Shown here piece after piece: positions 4,438 through 6,627 of a stretch of DNA of 6,627 bases. Within the stretch, counting starts at the first letter, position 1, and the number at the start of each line of letters is the position of its first letter. The notes under the pieces were generated by a model that did no database searches, was not told where the DNA came from, and saw only the letters and a program-made list of their open reading frames with translations. The position numbers were made by a program, and so were the translations under genes. Source of the DNA: Bacteroidales bacterium (lineage in GTDB: Bacteria > Bacteroidota > Bacteroidia > Bacteroidales > F082); contig JAFRRE010000161.1 in assembly GCA_017428285.1 (NCBI GenBank), forward strand, positions 1-6,627. The letters run 5' to 3'.

Positions 4438-6025
4438 ACTGGCAAGAGCGGACCAAGCGCACCGAGAACCCGCGGTCGCGGCTGCCGTTGTTCGTGTTAA
4501 GGTAGCCGCTGCGGAAGTACAGGTAGTACGCGTCGTAGCTATCGCCGGACGAACTCGACCAGTAGCCGCCGCTGGAACCGACATAGTAGACTGAAGTCCC
4601 GTAGCGGTAGCCTGCGGCAGGCAGGAAGACTGCACCGTTGGCCTCAAGCGTGTTCGCCCAGTCGGTGGCGGTGATGGTGTTGCTGGTGAAATTGGCACCG
4701 CTGCTGTTGGTATTGTTCAAGTCATAGGAGGAGGCATCCCAGTCGTTGGGCAGCAGGATGACACCGTTCACGCCGTCCACAGTGGCCTTGGCATAGCGGA
4801 TGCCCGAAAGCGTGGGACGGCTGTAGAACACATAATACCATTCATCGTTGGTCAAGGTTCTCCACTGGCCTTCGGTGTTGCCGCCGTTGCTGATGGCGTT
4901 GTAGCCCCAATCTGCCTTGCCGGTCTGGTCATACAGGTTGTAGGTGTATTCCCCATAGGCATAGTAGTCGCCGTAATTGGTGCTAGTGCTCCACGGTTGG
5001 TAGCAGTTGGCACCGTGGTTGTAGCCGCTCGTGCCCCAACCGAACAGGTCAATCCAACCATCGTAGGTCTCGGAAATACTGCCGTTGGCATCGCCGATGT
5101 AGTTGTATTGGTTGGACGCGAATTGCCAAATGCCCGTATTGGCCTTGTATTGCAGGTTGCCTTGCGAGAAATAGACGCGGTCGCCGTTGCCATTGATGGT
5201 GAACTTGCCACTGACGGCACCTGTCGGGGTGGTTCCTGGATTGGTTTCAACCGTTGCCGCCAAGGCAATACCTTCGTTCAGGTAATCGTTGGCAGTGATG
5301 GCAGGAATGGCCGGGCGTGTACCCCAATAATTCCCGTCCTCAGTATAGACAGTACCCTCGTCGCCTTCCGCCAAAGCCGTTTGTGGCAACAAGATGGCCC
5401 AATGCTCACCGCTCCAACCCGACAGCTTGACAAGTCCGTTGTCCACTTGGCTGTAGGCGAATCCGTTGGTCGAGAAATCGACCGTCACCTTGTTGTTCAG
5501 GCCCAAGATACAAGTCGGGTTGGACGACAAAGTCGTCACATCAAACTTCACCAAGGCGGCCTTGTTGAGGAAGAAGGCGGTGTAAAGCCCAGCACCAGTG
5601 AAGGTCTCGTTGGAGGTGGCGAACGAAATCACGGGATAGCCACTCGTCTGGTCGCTGATGTTCACCGAGCAAGAGGTGCTGCTGCCTGGGGTGAGGGTTT
5701 CTTCTGGCGTTTTGTTGCCGAGGAAGAAGAAATAGAGGGGTTCGCCCTCGGTAGGGTTGGTGATGTTGCCAGCAAAGGTGTTGCCATTGTTAGTCAATGT
5801 GCCCACGAACTTCTGCCCACTGGCCACGTACACCACGTCGCCATACTCGAAAGCCACCATGCCATTGTTGGGGTTCACGTTTATCCTTGAGCCGTCGTGC
5901 GCCTTCACATCAAGGGTGATGGCAACGGTTCCATCCTCATTTGAGGCGGACTGTTCCTGCTTCTTGCATTGCGACAAGCCCAGAACAAGGGCGACTGCCG
6001 CCAAAATCATGCTAATTCTTTTCAT
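4436..6025 (-). CDS. DGR target: surface lipoprotein with variable C-terminal lectin/FGE-like domain
   Basis: This 529-residue protein is diversified by the DGR. Residues 1-20 are a lipoprotein signal (MKRISMILAAVALVLGLSQC) with acylated C20, followed by the charged stretch KKQEQ. Residues 30-265 are beta-rich with FEYGDVVYVASG and WAILLPQ, like fimbrillin-type Bacteroidales surface proteins. A TNPGTTPTG linker follows. Residues 270-529 form the FGE-sulfatase/C-type-lectin-like domain seen in Bacteroidales DGR targets: VYFSQGNLQY, WIDLFGWGTSGYN, WRTLTNDEWYYVF, GGYWSSSS and the end GFSVRLVRSCQ. The VR covers residues 466-529, and 18 of them differ from the TR-encoded version. The start at 6025 is fixed by AAGGAG 8 nt upstream. 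It probably displays a changeable ligand-binding surface; the ligand is unknown. Confidence 0.92.
   Translation of the reverse strand: MKRISMILAAVALVLGLSQCKKQEQSASNEDGTVAITLDVKAHDGSRINVNPNNGMVAFEYGDVVYVASGQKFVGTLTNNGNTFAGNITNPTEGEPLYFFFLGNKTPEETLTPGSSTSCSVNISDQTSGYPVISFATSNETFTGAGLYTAFFLNKAALVKFDVTTLSSNPTCILGLNNKVTVDFSTNGFAYSQVDNGLVKLSGWSGEHWAILLPQTALAEGDEGTVYTEDGNYWGTRPAIPAITANDYLNEGIALAATVETNPGTTPTGAVSGKFTINGNGDRVYFSQGNLQYKANTGIWQFASNQYNYIGDANGSISETYDGWIDLFGWGTSGYNHGANCYQPWSTSTNYGDYYAYGEYTYNLYDQTGKADWGYNAISNGGNTEGQWRTLTNDEWYYVFYSRPTLSGIRYAKATVDGVNGVILLPNDWDASSYDLNNTNSSGANFTSNTITATDWANTLEANGAVFLPAAGYRYGTSVYYVGSSGGYWSSSSGDSYDAYYLYFRSGYLNTNNGSRDRGFSVRLVRSCQ
4439..4631 (-). repeat. DGR variable repeat (VR)
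   Basis: This is the gap-free partner of the TR at 3429-3621 (TR position plus 1010). It encodes the C-terminal 64 or so residues of the target and ends exactly at the last sense codon; the stop at 4436-4438 lies outside the repeat. Of the 24 differences, 23 change 18 residues, nearly all Asn in the TR version (to Tyr, Gly, Ser, Asp or Arg), plus one Tyr to Ser. One change is silent (TTA to TTG, 4454). The last 33 bases on the - strand differ at that single A only and are the likely initiation region for homing. The 5' end carries the small palindrome CCTGCCGCAGG, also present in the TR. Confidence 0.95.
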
Positions 6026-6033
6026 TGTTGTGT

Positions 6034-6039
6034 CTCCTT
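6034..6039 (-). promoter_or_regulatory. Shine-Dalgarno site of the target gene, overlapping the upstream stop codon
   Basis: On the - strand TAAGGAG lies 8 nt before the ATG at 6025. Its TAA is the stop of the upstream 131-residue gene. A true Shine-Dalgarno site is uncommon in this phylum, and the overlap suggests translational coupling between the two proteins. Confidence 0.75.
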
Positions 6040-6433
6040 AATTGATTTGATTCCTTTTGTTTTGTTGATTTTTCTTGTCTTGTTTTTTTCTTTTCGTCGC
6101 GGCATAGCCTATCCCCGCCGAAAGCAGGATAAGTAGTCCGCTACCTATTGGCGTGTCGTTGCCAAAGGTCTGATGCGTGAAGTTGCCTTCGTGGTTGATT
6201 CCGAAGGTTTGGTGCATGAAGGTGCCTTCGTAGTCGTTTCCGAAAGTCTGGTGCGTGAAGATGCCTTCCGTGCTGCCTCGGTCGCCTCGCCTCAGCAGCC
6301 CTTGATCGCCTCCACTATCGCCAGCCTCTCCAAACAAGCCTTGCCCCAACGCGCCAAGCGGCAACGACAAAGCCGCCGCCATCGCCAAGGAAAGCGCAAC
6401 GGCCTTCCCTCTCTTTTTGGTTTGCTTCTTCAT
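6038..6433 (-). CDS. Small secreted/membrane protein with three 13-residue repeats
   Basis: This is a 131-residue protein starting at the ATG at 6433. It has a basic start (MKKQTKKRGK), then a hydrophobic signal segment (residues 11-30) with a plausible cut after ALG. A Gly/Asp-rich stretch follows, then three tandem repeats of the type EGxFxHQTFGxxx at 56-68, 69-81 and 82-94. A second hydrophobic segment (PIGSGLLILLSAGIGYAA, 95-112) comes next, and a highly basic tail (KRKKQDKKNQQNKR). The layout is signal, short repeat region outside the cytoplasm, membrane anchor, basic stop-transfer tail. I recognise similar small proteins ending in PLGSGLLIL-type segments in Bacteroidales, but no function is known to me. 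The stop is 12 bp before the target gene and overlaps its ribosome binding site, so it is probably made together with the DGR target and may help its export or display. That role is inference. Confidence 0.75.
   Translation of the reverse strand: MKKQTKKRGKAVALSLAMAAALSLPLGALGQGLFGEAGDSGGDQGLLRRGDRGSTEGIFTHQTFGNDYEGTFMHQTFGINHEGNFTHQTFGNDTPIGSGLLILLSAGIGYAATKRKKQDKKNQQNKRNQIN
6152..6268 (-). repeat. Three tandem 39-bp coding repeats
   Basis: Three consecutive 39-bp units encode 13-residue repeats with invariant EG, F, HQTFG. The third ends at the junction to the membrane segment. The DNA units are similar but not identical, so they are old or under selection at protein level. Confidence 0.8.
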
Positions 6434-6504
6434 AAGCGAAAGTTTTAGATTGATACTATTGTGAATTTAAAATTTAATGATTCAAGTGTAAGCGGTAATT
6501 TTGC

Positions 6505-6560
6505 ATCGACAATTTTTGGTAAATAAAAACCGACAGTTTTTGGCAAATAAGAATCGACAG
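6505..6560. repeat. 24-bp tandem repeat in the divergent intergenic region
   Basis: Units 6507-6530 and 6531-6554 match at 20 of 24 bases, and a third partial copy (CGACAG) follows at 6555-6560. Read on the - strand each unit starts with TGTCG. The spacing of about two helical turns fits a regulator binding array upstream of the DGR operon. Repeated TGTCG-type sites also resemble the multiple terminal repeats of IS21-family elements, so a remnant IS end is an alternative. The rest of 6434-6504 is AT-rich with no clear promoter match. Confidence 0.65.
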
Positions 6561-6583
6561 AAGCCGTATCATTGCAGCCAACA

Positions 6584-6627
6584 ATGAACGAGAAAGTCGA
6601 ACCTAAAACAGCCAAAGATGCGGGAAA
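6584..6627 (+). CDS. Possible start of a divergent gene (cut by window end)
   Basis: An ATG at 6584 opens a frame to the end of the window (MNEKVEPKTAKDAG). TATCATTG at 6567-6574 matches the Bacteroides -7 box TAnnTTTG at 7 of 8 positions, but no well-spaced -33 TTTG was found. With 14 complete codons no family can be named, and it may not be a gene. Confidence 0.25.
   Translation, partial: MNEKVEPKTAKDAG

Larger units (their letters stand above)
2187..6433 (-). other. Complete diversity-generating retroelement (DGR) locus
   Basis: All required DGR parts lie in one orientation: a target gene with VR at its 3' end, an accessory gene, the TR and a DGR-type RT. TR (3429-3621) and VR (4439-4631) align without gaps at an offset of 1010. 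In the 190 columns 3431-3620, 24 positions differ. All 24 are A in the TR on the - strand (24 of 52 adenines), and none of the 138 other positions differ. The changes are 14 A to G, 7 A to T and 3 A to C. The small gene upstream of the target (6433-6038) is included because its stop overlaps the target's ribosome binding site. No integrase, transposase or phage gene is visible, so the system appears to be resident in the chromosome. Confidence 0.95.

Noticed and set aside
4997..5890. 297-codon + strand frame opposite the DGR target
   Set aside because: It is antisense to a well-supported gene with a signal peptide, ribosome binding site and VR, and it shows no recognisable motif.
6152..6268. 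CRISPR-like array
   Set aside because: The three 39-bp units are contiguous, with no spacers, and encode a protein repeat in frame.

Overview
The window looks like chromosomal DNA from a member of the Bacteroidales (Bacteroidetes), probably a gut or rumen commensal. The grounds are a SerA tail of the Bacteroidetes type, a DUF1015 gene beside it, a lipoprotein with a fimbrillin-like front and a FGE/C-type-lectin-like back, and mostly AT-rich leaders without Shine-Dalgarno sites. No species can be named.

Left part (1-2137, + strand): the 3' end of serA (3-phosphoglycerate dehydrogenase) with a hairpin terminator, a small four-helix-bundle (S23/IVP family) gene, and a complete DUF1015 gene with an unusual Cys-rich insertion, closed by a strong intrinsic terminator. 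This is housekeeping context.

Right part (2187-6433, - strand; read from high to low coordinates): a complete diversity-generating retroelement (DGR). In transcription order it has a small secreted or membrane protein with three 13-residue repeats (6433-6038); a 529-residue surface lipoprotein whose last 64 or so residues are the variable repeat (VR, 4631-4439); hairpins just after the VR; a 183-residue accessory gene that resembles the N-terminal domain of MutS (4311-3760); the template repeat (TR, 3621-3429); a perfect palindrome; and a DGR-type reverse transcriptase (3359-2187). TR and VR align without gaps over 193 bp at a constant offset of 1010. They differ at 24 positions, and every one is an adenine of the TR on the coding strand. 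That is the hallmark of adenine-specific mutagenic retrohoming. The changes alter 18 residues of the lipoprotein's C-terminal ligand-binding fold.

The parts would work together as follows. The TR is transcribed, the reverse transcriptase (with the accessory protein) copies it with errors at A, and the cDNA replaces the VR. New versions of a surface-displayed lectin-like domain result. The TR itself is kept unchanged as the master copy.

Right edge (6434-6627): an AT-rich divergent intergenic region with a 24-bp tandem repeat and possibly the first codons of a + strand gene that runs out of the window.
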